Assembly (NCBI RefSeq): GCF_014701095.1
Contig: NZ_AP023439.1
Coordinates: 1,166,001-1,230,000 of the forward strand
Source of the DNA: Streptomyces tuirus
GTDB lineage: Bacteria; Actinomycetota; Actinomycetes; Streptomycetales; Streptomycetaceae
Length of the DNA stretch: 64,000 bases
Direction: 5' to 3'
The first letter of the stretch is position 1, and each line of letters begins with the position of its first letter. The translations under genes and the position numbers were made by a program. Of this stretch, positions 54,936 to 63,762 are shown in pieces. The notes below the pieces were generated by a model, which was not told where the DNA came from, searched no databases, and worked only from the letters and a program-made list of their open reading frames with translations.

Positions 54936-56866
54936 GACGGCTGCTCCGAGGCCGAACGGACGTTTCTGCGGAAGTCGCGTTCGACGCGGTCGGCCAGGCC
55001 CTGTGCCTCGTGGCCGAGGCCGGCCTGGGCGGCGGCGGTGGTGGCGTCGGCCTCCACGGCGTCCCCGGCGGGCTGGGGGTCGTCGACGGTGCGGCCGTCG
55101 GCCCAGCCGGAGACGGCGTAGACGACGACCGGGGCCTCGGTGAGCACGGAGACGGTCCAGGAGGCGCGCTGCGGGGCGCCGAAGCCGGCGGCGGGCGTGC
55201 CCTTCGCGGCGTACGGCAGGGGCATCAGGTCGCTGCGGCGGTCCAGGCGTTCCTTGCGGAAACGGTTCGCGAGGGCGGTCATGCCGGGTGCGTCGGCCGT
55301 GGTGAAGAGCAGGCCGACGGTGGTCACGTAGCTCTCGGTGGCGTCGGTGTAGGTGGCGCGCAGGAGGCGTTCGCAGCCGACCGGGGCGAGGGCCTTGCGC
55401 AGCAGCGGGTCGAAGGCGTCCTTGCAGCCGCTGTCGGGGGCGACGGCGATGCGGGTCCAGGTGCGGTCGGCTCCGCCGGGGCCGGCGCCGCGGCCCTGCA
55501 CGGTGGGCGGGAACAGCTGGTCGACCGGGACGCTGTGCCAGAGGCTTCCGGTGGCGGCGAAGCTCCCGGGCGAGCCCTCTGCCCCGGAGTCGCCGACGAG
55601 CCAGCTGCCGGTGACCGCTCCCGAGATGAGGCCCAGCCCGAGCACGAGGCAGACGGCTGCCGCGGCGGCCTGCGACGCGCCGCGGCGGCCGAGCGGCCGG
55701 GGCCGGGCGTCGCCGTCGTAGCCCTCGGGTTCACCGAACGACACCAGGGGGCGGGTGGCGCTCCAGGAGAGGGCGGGGTCGGGAGTGACAGGGGCGGAGG
55801 GGGCCGTTGGTCGGTGCGTGGGACGCGGCGGGGTGGCGGGGCGGGTGGTCGTCGTCCCCTGCGCGGCGGTGCGGCCGAAGGGTGCGGCGGGGTCGTCCGG
55901 CTTCGGGTCGGCGGGGACCGGGCGCAGGCGCGCGGTCGTCTCGGACGAGTGCTCGCCGGGCGCGCCGGTACGGCGGGGCGGGGGCAGGCGGAACGGCCGC
56001 CCGGCCGTCTCCGACGCCGCCCCGGCCGAAGCGTCCGAACGTCCGGGCACGGAGAGCCGGAACGGCCTGCCGGAGGTCTCCGACGAGGCCCCGTCCTCCG
56101 TGTCCGTGCGCCCCGCACGGCCGGAGGATCCCGACGCGGGGAGGTGACGCGGCCGCGGGGGGACGTCAGCTGCGACGGAGGGCGTGTCCGGGCCTGTCCG
56201 GCCCGCACGGCCTGTGCCGGGCGCCGTGACCGACTCGGGGCGGACTGCACGGCCTGCGCCGGGCACCGTGTCCGACTCGGGGCGGAGCCCGCGGTTGACG
56301 CCGGACGCGGTGGACGACTCAGGGCGGGGCGTCGCACGGCCGACACCGGGAGCGGTGTCCGCACCAGGGCGGGCGTCGCGGCCGAGGCCGGACGCCGTGT
56401 ACGACTCGGGGCGCGTGCCGCGCCTGACACCGGACGTCCTGTCCGTCGCCGCGCGGGCATCGCGGGCTGCGCCGGACGCCGTGGACGGCTCAGGGCCGGG
56501 CGCACGAGCGACACCAGGCGTCGCGGACGACCCAGGATGGGTCTCGCGGCCGGCCGTGGGGGGCGTGTCCGGGAGGCGGGTGGAGGCGCGGGGCGGGGGT
56601 GGTGCGGGGGGCTCGGTGCGCCGGACGGCGGCGGGCTCGGAGAGACGGGAGGACGCTGCGGCGTCGAGGTTCGTGGCGTCGAGGGTCGGGAAGCGGGGGT
56701 GGCCGTTCTGCCGGGCGGAGGGGGGCGTGTCCGTTCCGGCCCTGGTCGTCGCGGGGGCGGAAGCTGTGTCCGGGGTGTCCCGCTCATCCGTCGCAGGGGA
56801 AACCGGCGTGGCCGGGGGGTGTGACGGGCGGGGAGGGAAGGAGGCAGGTTGCGCTTCCGTGCTCAT
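54932..56866 (-). CDS. Proline-rich single-pass membrane protein upstream of mycosin
   Basis: The protein has 644 residues. Residues about 1-395 are cytoplasmic, low in complexity and rich in Pro, Thr, Arg and Gly, with repeats built on RPESxTxxGxGR near 130-220. One membrane helix (about 400-425, AVCLVLGLGLISGAVTGSWL) leads to an extracytoplasmic domain (about 430-644) with two possible disulfide cysteines (DSGCKDAFDPLL and VGCERLLRATY). I recognise no family. The four-base overlap with the mycosin gene means the two are made together and may form one complex. Confidence 0.82.
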   Translation of the reverse strand: MSTEAQPASFPPRPSHPPATPVSPATDERDTPDTASAPATTRAGTDTPPSARQNGHPRFPTLDATNLDAAASSRLSEPAAVRRTEPPAPPPPRASTRLPDTPPTAGRETHPGSSATPGVARAPGPEPSTASGAARDARAATDRTSGVRRGTRPESYTASGLGRDARPGADTAPGVGRATPRPESSTASGVNRGLRPESDTVPGAGRAVRPESVTAPGTGRAGRTGPDTPSVAADVPPRPRHLPASGSSGRAGRTDTEDGASSETSGRPFRLSVPGRSDASAGAASETAGRPFRLPPPRRTGAPGEHSSETTARLRPVPADPKPDDPAAPFGRTAAQGTTTTRPATPPRPTHRPTAPSAPVTPDPALSWSATRPLVSFGEPEGYDGDARPRPLGRRGASQAAAAAVCLVLGLGLISGAVTGSWLVGDSGAEGSPGSFAATGSLWHSVPVDQLFPPTVQGRGAGPGGADRTWTRIAVAPDSGCKDAFDPLLRKALAPVGCERLLRATYTDATESYVTTVGLLFTTADAPGMTALANRFRKERLDRRSDLMPLPYAAKGTPAAGFGAPQRASWTVSVLTEAPVVVYAVSGWADGRTVDDPQPAGDAVEADATTAAAQAGLGHEAQGLADRVERDFRRNVRSASEQPS

Positions 56867-57134
56867 GCACCCCCCGTTTCCTCATGCCCGGGCCGTTCGT
56901 CCGGCGCGGGCCGGTGTCGTCGTGCCCGAGGCCCGGCACGGAATCGTCCCGGGCACACCTACCCGTACGGACGGAGCGTCATCCCGGCGCGGGTCCCCGG
57001 CCGGCGCCATCCGCCGTACGTGCGCGTCACTCTACGGCTTGTTCCTGGGCGAGCGGGAACCAGTCCACGAGGCCGGGGCATCTGCCCGGAACGTCCCCCT
57101 ACCCTGCGGTAATCCAGTCTGGCAGGCTGCGTTC

Positions 57135-58337
57135 ATGACTGCGCGTGCCGCCGACCGGGCCCGTTACGACCGGGCTACCGCCCATCTCGACGCCCCTCTC
57201 GCGATCGTGGACCTGGAGGCTTTCGACGCCAACGCCGCCGATCTGGTCCGCCGCGCCGGGGGCAAGCCGATCCGCGTCGCCAGCAAGTCCGTGCGCTGCC
57301 GGGCGCTGCTGGAGCGCGTCCTGGCCCGGGACGGCTTCGCGGGGATCATGTCCTTCACGCTCGCCGAGTCGCTGTGGCTGGCCCGGTCGGGGTTCGACGA
57401 CGTGCTGCTCGCCTACCCGTCCGCCGACCGTGCGGCCTACGCCGAACTCGCCGGTGATCCCAAGCTGGCCGCCGCCGTGACCGTCATGGTCGACGACGTC
57501 GCCCAGCTGGATCTGATCGACGCCTCCCGTGGCGGCGGGCGTGAAGTGGTGCGGGTGTGCCTGGAGTTGGACACCGCCCTGAAGCTGCTCGGCGGGCGGG
57601 TGCGGGTCGGGGCCCGGCGTTCGCCGCTGCACTCCCCCGCCCAGGTCGCCGACGTGGCACGGGCGGTGGCCCGAAGGCCCGGCTTCGAGCTCGTGGGGAT
57701 CATGGCGTACGAGGGGCATGTCGCCGGGGTCGGGGACTCGCTGGCCGGGCGTCCGCTGCGGTCCCGTGCGATCCGGCTGATGCAGGCCGCGGCCAGGCGT
57801 GAACTCGCCGAGCGGCGTGCGGAGGTGGTGCGCGCGGTGCGGGCCGTCGTGCCGGGCCTCGAGTTCGTCAACGGCGGCGGCACCGGCTCGGTGCAGCACA
57901 CGGCAGCCGAGGACGCGGTGACCGAGATCGCCGCCGGATCGGGGCTGTACGTGCCGCGTCTGTTCGACAACTACACATCGTTCAGCGGCCGTCCGGCGGC
58001 CCTGTTCGCCATGCCCGTGGTGCGGCGGCCGGGGGTGGGTGTGGTGACCGTGCTCGGCGGGGGGTATCCCGCCTCGGGTGCCGCCGGGGCCGACCGGTCG
58101 CCCGTGCCGTACCTGCCGGAGGGGCTGCGCTACGACCCTCAGGAGGGTGCCGGTGAGGTGCAGACGCCGCTGCTCGGCTCGCCCGCCGACGATCTGCTGA
58201 TCGGGGACAAGGTGTGGTTCCGGCACGCCAAGGCCGGTGAGCTGTGCGAGCGGTTCGACGCGCTGCACCTGGTCGAGGGCGACGCGGTGACGGCGACCGT
58301 GCCCACCTACCGCGGCGAGGGCCACACGTTCCTCTGA
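57135..58337 (+). CDS. PLP-dependent alanine-racemase-like / D-threonine-aldolase-like enzyme
   Basis: The protein has 400 residues and a fold-type III PLP barrel. The PLP Lys lies in PIRVASKSVRCRALLE near residue 50. Other family segments are GIMAYEGHVAGVGDSLAG, LEFVNGGGTGSV and VTEIAAGSGLYVP, and a C-terminal beta domain follows (LLGSPADDLLIGDKVWFRHA). It would act on a D-amino acid or hydroxyamino acid as a deaminase or aldolase. The ATG at 57135 is favoured by conservation, although the ribosome binding site is weak. A 22-bp duplication follows its stop. Confidence 0.87.
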   Translation: MTARAADRARYDRATAHLDAPLAIVDLEAFDANAADLVRRAGGKPIRVASKSVRCRALLERVLARDGFAGIMSFTLAESLWLARSGFDDVLLAYPSADRAAYAELAGDPKLAAAVTVMVDDVAQLDLIDASRGGGREVVRVCLELDTALKLLGGRVRVGARRSPLHSPAQVADVARAVARRPGFELVGIMAYEGHVAGVGDSLAGRPLRSRAIRLMQAAARRELAERRAEVVRAVRAVVPGLEFVNGGGTGSVQHTAAEDAVTEIAAGSGLYVPRLFDNYTSFSGRPAALFAMPVVRRPGVGVVTVLGGGYPASGAAGADRSPVPYLPEGLRYDPQEGAGEVQTPLLGSPADDLLIGDKVWFRHAKAGELCERFDALHLVEGDAVTATVPTYRGEGHTFL

Positions 58338-58372
58338 GGCCAGGCCCACGTTCCTCTGAGGCCCGTGGGGCG

Positions 58373-59278
58373 TCAGTCCGTCGGGCCGATGCTGCTGCCG
58401 ACGCCGCCGCCGGTGTCCGCGTCGCCGAACGGGCGGATGCCCTTGGTGATGCGGTCCATGTCGGCGAGCGGCGGTCCGTCCTCGCCGGCGTCGAATACGT
58501 ACCGGACGAGGACCGGGGACTCGGTGCCGACACTGGACGGGAAGACGAGCGACTGGACGTAACCGCCGGGCCCCTTGGCGGTCTTCACGCGCCAGCGCAC
58601 CAGGTACCCGGCGCGGCCGGCCACCGCGACGGGCCCGGACTTGACGACCTGGTGCGACGTCATGCCGCCGTGGAGTTCGCGGCCGAGGCTGTCGCGGTCG
58701 TAGGCCTCGTCGGCCGCCTCGGAGATGTCGGCCTTGGCGAGGGCCTCGGGGGACTTCTCGTCGTTCTCGGTCACCGTGCGGGAGAACACCATGCCGTGGC
58801 GGCACAGGCCCACGCCGCCGGGGCAGTCGTAGGTGCCGTCGGTCGTCATGACGACGTCGTCCTGGGCGACGTACTGCGGGCGGACCCAGCCGTCGAGCAG
58901 CGGGAACGTGACGCCGTTGAGCTGGTCCTCGACGACCGCGGGGTCGTCGGCGGACGGCTCGGAGTCGGACGCCTCGGGGGCCGGCTCCGGCGGGCCGGGC
59001 GTGTGGGCGGGGGTGGTGGTCGGGGCCGTCCTGGTCGTGGTGCCGTCGCCGTCGCCCCCGCCGAGGACGACGGCTCCGGTGACGATCGCCGCGACCAGGA
59101 CGACGCCCGTGACGGTCAGGACGACCGCCTTGGTGCGGCCGGTACCGCCGCCCGGCGGCGGGGCGGCGGGGGCCTCGGGCGCGCGGCGGTGCTCGGTCCA
59201 GGCCGTGCCGTCCCACCAGCGCTGCCGGTGCGGGGCGTGCGGGTCGGGATACCAGCCGGGCGGAGGCGTCATGCTCAT
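58373..59278 (-). CDS. DUF2510 protein with single membrane segment
   Basis: The protein has 301 residues. The N-terminus is a DUF2510 module (PPGWYPDPHAPHRQRWWDG, TAWTEHRR). A membrane helix follows (about 48-70, AVVLTVTGVVLVAAIVTGAV), then a Pro/Thr linker and an extracytoplasmic domain (about 115-290) with two cysteines (YDCPGG and VGLCRHG). DUF2510 proteins are frequent in actinobacteria, without a firm function. It is convergent with the PLP enzyme gene. Confidence 0.85.
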   Translation of the reverse strand: MSMTPPPGWYPDPHAPHRQRWWDGTAWTEHRRAPEAPAAPPPGGGTGRTKAVVLTVTGVVLVAAIVTGAVVLGGGDGDGTTTRTAPTTTPAHTPGPPEPAPEASDSEPSADDPAVVEDQLNGVTFPLLDGWVRPQYVAQDDVVMTTDGTYDCPGGVGLCRHGMVFSRTVTENDEKSPEALAKADISEAADEAYDRDSLGRELHGGMTSHQVVKSGPVAVAGRAGYLVRWRVKTAKGPGGYVQSLVFPSSVGTESPVLVRYVFDAGEDGPPLADMDRITKGIRPFGDADTGGGVGSSIGPTD

Positions 59279-59319
59279 CCCGGCACTCTAGGGCGCGGCC
59301 CGGGCCGTCCGGAGCCCGG

Positions 59320-60105
59320 CTACAGGGGTGTGACGTACGCCCCCGCGATCCCGCCGTCGACCAGGAAGTCGGTGGCGTTCACGAACGAGGAGTCGTCGCT
59401 GGCGAGGAAGGCCACGGCGGCGGCGATCTCCTCGGCCTCGGCGAACCGGCCCAGCGGGATGTGCACCAGGCGGCGCGCGGCCCGCTCCGGGTCCTTGGCG
59501 AACAGCTCCTGGAGCAGCGGGGTGTTGACCGGGCCGGGGCACAGGGCGTTCACACGGATGCCTTCGCGGGCGAACTGGACGCCCAGTTCGCGTGACATGG
59601 CGAGGACGCCGCCCTTGGACGCGGTGTAGGAGATCTGGGAGGTGGCCGCGCCCATCCTGGCCACGAAGGAGGCCGTGTTGATGATCGAGCCCTTGCCCTG
59701 GCGCCGCATGTAGGGGATGGCGGCCTTGCAGCACAGGTAGACGGAGGTGAGGTTGACCTCCTGGACGCGCTTCCAGGCCTCCAGGCCGGTCTCCAGAATG
59801 GAGTCGTCGTCGGGCGGGGAGATGCCGGCGTTGTTGAAGGCGATGTCGACGCTGCCGTAGGTGTCGTAGGCGGTCTTGAAGAGGGCCTCGACCTGCTCGG
59901 GGTCGGTCACGTCGACCTTCACGAAGGTGCCGCCGACCTCCTCGGCGGCGGCCTTGCCGCGGGTGTCGTCGACGTCGCCGCAGACGACGTGGGCGCCCTC
60001 GGAGGCGAGACGGCGGGCGGCGGCGAGGCCGATGCCGCTGCCGGCTCCGGTGACGACGGCGGTACGGCCGACCAGGCGGCGGCAGATGTTTTCCTGGGCA
60101 GTCAC
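59320..60105 (-). CDS. Short-chain dehydrogenase/reductase of the glnA4 operon
   Basis: The protein has 261 residues with the SDR signatures VVTGAGSGIGLAAARRL (NAD(P) binding), FNNAGIS, and the catalytic Ser/Tyr/Lys set (NTASFVARMG, SYTASKGGVLAMS). Its GTG overlaps the aldehyde dehydrogenase stop by four bases, placing it third in glnA4-aldehyde dehydrogenase-SDR. In an ethanolamine pathway it could act on glutamyl-linked alcohol or semialdehyde intermediates. Confidence 0.9.
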   Translation of the reverse strand: MTAQENICRRLVGRTAVVTGAGSGIGLAAARRLASEGAHVVCGDVDDTRGKAAAEEVGGTFVKVDVTDPEQVEALFKTAYDTYGSVDIAFNNAGISPPDDDSILETGLEAWKRVQEVNLTSVYLCCKAAIPYMRRQGKGSIINTASFVARMGAATSQISYTASKGGVLAMSRELGVQFAREGIRVNALCPGPVNTPLLQELFAKDPERAARRLVHIPLGRFAEAEEIAAAVAFLASDDSSFVNATDFLVDGGIAGAYVTPL

Positions 60106-61487
60106 TGTGCGGGGCCCTCCGTGCTGATGAAGACGTTCTTGGTTTCGGTGAAGGCGGCCAGGGCGTCGGGGCCGAGCTCGCGGCCGACCCCGGACTGCTT
60201 GTAGCCGCCGAACGGGGTCCAGTAGCGGACGCTGGCATGGGAGTTGACGGACAGGTTGCCGGCGCGGACGGCCTGGGAGACGCGCAGGGCACGGCCGACG
60301 TCGCGGGTCCAGATGGAGCCGGAGAGGCCGTAGGGGGTGCCGTTGGCGAGGCGGATCGCGTCCTGCTCGTCGGTGAAGGGCAGGAGGACGGCGACGGGGC
60401 CGAAGATCTCCTCGCAGGCGGCGGCCGAGTCGGGGCTCTCCCCGGTGAGGACGGTCGGCGGGAACCAGAAGCCCGGGCCCTCGGGTGCGCTGCCGCGCAG
60501 GGCCGGGGCGCCGTCCGGTACGAAGCCGCGGACCCGGTCGAGCTGCTGCCGGGAGATCAGCGGGCCCATCTGGGTCTTCTCGTCGGCCGGGTCGCCCACC
60601 ATCACGGCGGACAGTGCCTCGGCGAGATGCTCACGGACCTCGTCGTAGACGGACTCCTGGACCAGGACGCGGGTGCGGGCGCAGCAGTCCTGGCCGGAGT
60701 TGTCGAGGAAGGAGAAGGGGTCGACGGCGGCCTTGAGGTCGGCATCGGCGAAGACGATGTTGGGGCTCTTGCCGCCGAGTTCGAGGGTGACGGGCTTGAC
60801 CTGCTCGGCGCCGAGGGCCGCGACGCGCGTCCCGGTCCGGGTGGAGCCGGTGAAGACGATCTTGGCGACTCCGGGGTGCCGGACCAGGGCGTCGCCGGTG
60901 ATGTCGCCGCGTCCGGGCAGGACCTGGAAGAGGTGCTCCGGGAGCCCGGCCTCCAGGGCGAGTCCGGCCAGGCGCAGCGCGGTGAGCGGGGTGGTCTCGG
61001 CGGGCTTGAGGAGGACGGCGTTGCCGGCCGCGAGGGCGGGGGCGGTGCCCCAGGCGGCGATCGGCATGGGGAAGTTCCAGGGCGCGATCACGCCGACGAC
61101 GCCGAGCGGTTCGAGGATCGTGACGTTCAGGCCGCCGGGCACCGGGATCTGCCGGCCGGTGAGCCGCTCCACTCCCCCGGCCGCGTAGTCCAGCAGGTCA
61201 CGGACGTTGCCGGCCTCCCAGCGGGCGTTGCCGATGAGGTGGCCGGCCTCCCGGACCTCCAGGCGGGCCAGCTCCTCCAGGTGCTCGTCGACGGTGGCCG
61301 CGAAGCGGCGCAGCAGCCGGGCGCGGTCGCCGGGGGCGAGGGCGGCCCAGGTCCGCTGCGCCCTGGCGGCCCGGGTGACGGCCGTGTCGACGTCGGCCGG
61401 GCTCGCTCCGGCGACGGCGGCGACGACCTCCTCGGTCGCGGGGTTCAGTACTTCCAGAAGGTGCTCGGAAGACAAGAAGGACCTCAC
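60102..61487 (-). CDS. Aldehyde dehydrogenase of the glnA4 operon
   Basis: The protein has 461 residues with ALDH features: PWNFPMPIAAW, FTGSTRTGTRVA, catalytic Glu in LELGGKSPNIVF, catalytic Cys in NSGQDCCARTRVLV, and EIFGPVAVLLPF. The GTG at 61487 overlaps the glnA4 stop by four bases. A TTG 12 bases later with GAGG upstream is an alternative start. It probably oxidises the aldehyde formed from gamma-glutamylethanolamide, in parallel with PuuC in the putrescine pathway; this is inferred. Confidence 0.92.
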   Translation of the reverse strand: MRSFLSSEHLLEVLNPATEEVVAAVAGASPADVDTAVTRAARAQRTWAALAPGDRARLLRRFAATVDEHLEELARLEVREAGHLIGNARWEAGNVRDLLDYAAGGVERLTGRQIPVPGGLNVTILEPLGVVGVIAPWNFPMPIAAWGTAPALAAGNAVLLKPAETTPLTALRLAGLALEAGLPEHLFQVLPGRGDITGDALVRHPGVAKIVFTGSTRTGTRVAALGAEQVKPVTLELGGKSPNIVFADADLKAAVDPFSFLDNSGQDCCARTRVLVQESVYDEVREHLAEALSAVMVGDPADEKTQMGPLISRQQLDRVRGFVPDGAPALRGSAPEGPGFWFPPTVLTGESPDSAAACEEIFGPVAVLLPFTDEQDAIRLANGTPYGLSGSIWTRDVGRALRVSQAVRAGNLSVNSHASVRYWTPFGGYKQSGVGRELGPDALAAFTETKNVFISTEGPAQ

Positions 61488-62848
61488 ATGCGTTCGAAGG
61501 AGCGGCGCAGCTCCCAGTCGGTCACCGCGGCGTCGAAGGCGTCCAGTTCGACGCGCGCCATGTTGCGGTAGTGCGCGACGACCTCGTCGCCGAAGGCGGC
61601 CCGGGCGATGGGGCTGTTCTCCCAGAGCTCGGCGGCCTCGCGCAGGGTGGTGGGGACGTGGTCGAGGCCGGCGGTGTAGGCGTTGCCGGGGCAGGGCTCG
61701 GGCAGCTCCAGCTTCTGCTCGATGCCGTGCAGGCCGGCCGCGACCAGTCCGGCGACGGCGAGGTAGGGGTTGACGTCGCCGCCGGGCAGGCGGTTCTCGA
61801 AGCGCAGGGAGCGGCCGTGGCCGACCACGCGCAGCGCGCAGGTGCGGTTGTCCTGGCCCCAGGCGACGGCGGTCGGGGCGAAGGAGCCGGGCTGGAACCG
61901 CTTGTAGGAGTTGATGTTGGGGGCGTAGAGGAGGGAGAAGTCGCGCAGCGCTGCCAGCTGACCGGCGAGGAAGTGCCGCATGACCTCGGACATGCCGCCT
62001 TCGAGGTCGCCGGCCATGGCGTTGGCGCCGTCGGCGTCGGCGAGCGAGAGGTGGATGTGGCAGGAGTTGCCCTCGCGCTCGTTGTACTTGGCCATGAAGG
62101 TGATCGACATGCCCTCCTGGGCGGCGATCTCCTTGGCGCCGGTCTTGTAGACGGCGTGCTGGTCGCAGGTGACCAGGGCCTCGTCGTAGCGGAAGGCGAT
62201 CTCGTGCTGGCCGGGGTTGCACTCGCCCTTGGCGGACTCGACGGTCAGGCCGGCGCCGGCCATCTCGTTGCGGATGCGGCGCAGCAGCGGCTCGATGCGG
62301 CCGGTGCCGAGGACGGAGTAGTCGATGTTGTACTGGTTGGCCGGGGTCAGGCCCTGGTAGCCGGCGTCCCAGGCCTGTTCGTAGGTGTCTTTGAAGACGA
62401 TGAACTCCAGCTCGGTGCCGACCTGGGCGGTGTAGCCGAGCTCGGCCAGGCGCTCCAGCTGGCGGCGCAGGATCTGGCGGGGGGCGGCGACGACCGGGGA
62501 GCCGTCGCTCCAGGCGAGGTCGGCGTGGAGCATGGCCGTGCCCGCGTTCCAGGGGACGCGGCGCAGGGTGGTGAGGTCGGGGTGCATGGCGAAGTCGCCG
62601 TAGCCGCGGTCCCAGGAGGACATGGCGTAGCCGTCGACGGTGTTCATCTCGGTGTCGACGGCGAGCAGGTAGTTGCAGCCCTCGGTGCCGTGGTGGAGCA
62701 CTTCGTCGAGGAAGAAGCGTGCGGCGAACCGCTTGCCCTGGAGCCGCCCTTGCATGTCGGGGAAGGCCAGGACGACAGTGTCGATCTCACCGCCGGCGAC
62801 GAGGGTGTGCAGTTCCTCGACGCTCAGCGGGGGTGTGCGGTCTGCCAC
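61484..62848 (-). CDS. glnA4: Glutamine-synthetase-like gamma-glutamylethanolamide synthetase (GlnA4)
   Basis: The protein has 454 residues with the GS fold: GTELEFIVFKDTYEQAWDAG, ECNPGQHEIAFRYDEAL, NSCHIHLSL, YAPNINSYKRFQPGSFAP and LRFENRLPGGDVNPYLAVAG. I see no NLYxLP-type adenylylation site, so it is not a GlnE-controlled GSI. Streptomyces GlnA4 joins glutamate to ethanolamine. This gene fits in sequence type and in context: an adjacent FadR-type regulator, an ethanolamine permease, and ALDH and SDR downstream. The GTG follows AGGAGG by seven bases. Confidence 0.92.
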   Translation of the reverse strand: MADRTPPLSVEELHTLVAGGEIDTVVLAFPDMQGRLQGKRFAARFFLDEVLHHGTEGCNYLLAVDTEMNTVDGYAMSSWDRGYGDFAMHPDLTTLRRVPWNAGTAMLHADLAWSDGSPVVAAPRQILRRQLERLAELGYTAQVGTELEFIVFKDTYEQAWDAGYQGLTPANQYNIDYSVLGTGRIEPLLRRIRNEMAGAGLTVESAKGECNPGQHEIAFRYDEALVTCDQHAVYKTGAKEIAAQEGMSITFMAKYNEREGNSCHIHLSLADADGANAMAGDLEGGMSEVMRHFLAGQLAALRDFSLLYAPNINSYKRFQPGSFAPTAVAWGQDNRTCALRVVGHGRSLRFENRLPGGDVNPYLAVAGLVAAGLHGIEQKLELPEPCPGNAYTAGLDHVPTTLREAAELWENSPIARAAFGDEVVAHYRNMARVELDAFDAAVTDWELRRSFERM

Positions 62849-62862
62849 GGGAAGGCCTCCTA

Positions 62863-62916
62863 GGCTCCTTGGATCCGCTGCCGGCTCCTTGGACCCGCTG
62901 CCTTGGATCCGCCGGG
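62863..62916. repeat. 20-bp tandem repeat in the glnA4 leader
   Basis: GGCTCCTTGGATCCGCTGCC (62863-62882) is followed directly by a copy with one change (62883-62902), then a partial TTGGATCCGCCGGG. It lies between the glnA4 ribosome binding site and the proposed operator, in the transcribed or promoter region. Its role is not known. Confidence 0.8.
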
Positions 62917-62924
62917 AGCCATAA

Positions 62925-62933
62925 GGTATTGCC
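62925..62933. promoter_or_regulatory. Candidate operator word GGTATTGCC (glnA4/regulator side)
   Basis: GGTATTGCC lies in the 118-base gap between divergent glnA4 and the FadR-type regulator. The identical word occurs at 63754-63762 upstream of the permease, with a relative GGTATGGCT at 63784. These are the only AT-containing islands in both promoter regions. They are good candidates for sites of the regulator encoded between them. Confidence 0.55.
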
Positions 62934-62966
62934 GAGAACCATTGCTTGGGAAGGGGGTGCGGCCAC

Positions 62967-63704
62967 ATGCCGGAGGAAGCTGGGGGCGGGACGATGCGGG
63001 ACGGGCTGACGCCGGTGCTGCGGCCGGTGCGCGCCGGCAACGGCTTCGAGGAGGCGCTGGAGCAGATCCTCCAGGTCGTACGGCTGGGTCTGGTGCCGGG
63101 CGGAGAGCGGCTGCCGGCCGAGCGGGAACTGGCGGAGCGGCTGGGGATCAGCCGGGTGACCCTGCGCGAGGTGCTGAAGGTGCTCCAGGACCAGGGGCTC
63201 GTGGAGTCGCGGCGCGGCCGGTACGGCGGGACGTTCGTGCTGCCGCGTGCCGAAGCCGTCGGCGAGGACGAGCTGCGGCGCCGGGTCGCCGAGGTCGACA
63301 TAGAGGACGTGCTGCGGTTCCGGGAGGTGCTGGAGGTGGGCGCGGCCGGGCTGTGCGCGGCGCACGGGCTGGAGGAGAAGCAGGCGGACCGGCTGCGCGA
63401 GGCCCTGGCGCGCACACACGACGCGCCGCTCGCCGAGTACCGCCGTCTGGACACGCTGCTGCACCTCACGATCGCCGAGCTGTCCGGCTCCCCCACGCTC
63501 ACCGCCCAGTACGCGGCCGTCCGCGCGACGGTCAACGACCTGCTCGACTGCATCCCGCTGCTGGTGCGCAACCTGGAGCACTCCCAGCGGCAGCACACCG
63601 CCCTGGTGGAGGCCGTGATCGAGGGCGACGCCGATCAGGCGCGGGAGATCATGCGCGAGCACTGCGGGGGGACGGCGGCACTGCTGCGGGGCTTCCTCGG
63701 CTGA
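62967..63704 (+). CDS. FadR-type GntR regulator of the ethanolamine locus
   Basis: The protein has 245 residues. The winged helix spans about 25-90 (LPAERELAERLGISRVTLRE, VLKVLQDQGLVESRRGRYGG). An FCD ligand domain follows with metal-type residues (RLDTLLHLTIAELSGSP, EHSQRQHTALVEAVIEGD, IMREHCGG). The S. coelicolor counterpart next to glnA4 has been named EpuRI, from memory. It is divergent from glnA4 and followed by the permease gene. Confidence 0.9.
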   Translation: MPEEAGGGTMRDGLTPVLRPVRAGNGFEEALEQILQVVRLGLVPGGERLPAERELAERLGISRVTLREVLKVLQDQGLVESRRGRYGGTFVLPRAEAVGEDELRRRVAEVDIEDVLRFREVLEVGAAGLCAAHGLEEKQADRLREALARTHDAPLAEYRRLDTLLHLTIAELSGSPTLTAQYAAVRATVNDLLDCIPLLVRNLEHSQRQHTALVEAVIEGDADQAREIMREHCGGTAALLRGFLG

Positions 63705-63753
63705 ACCGGGCGCTGTCGTCGCGCGGTGAGGATTTACGGGCGATTAACGCAGG

Positions 63754-63762
63754 GGTATTGCC
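63754..63762. promoter_or_regulatory. Candidate operator word GGTATTGCC (permease side)
   Basis: This is the second exact copy of the nonamer found upstream of glnA4. It lies about 95 bases before the permease start, with a near match GGTATGGCT at 63784-63792. Position and identity suggest shared control of both transcription units. Confidence 0.55.

Noticed and set aside
53727..56866. Complete type VII secretion (ESX) locus
   Set aside because: Only the mycosin and a membrane partner are present. No EccB, EccC, EccD, EccE or WXG100 protein genes lie in the window.
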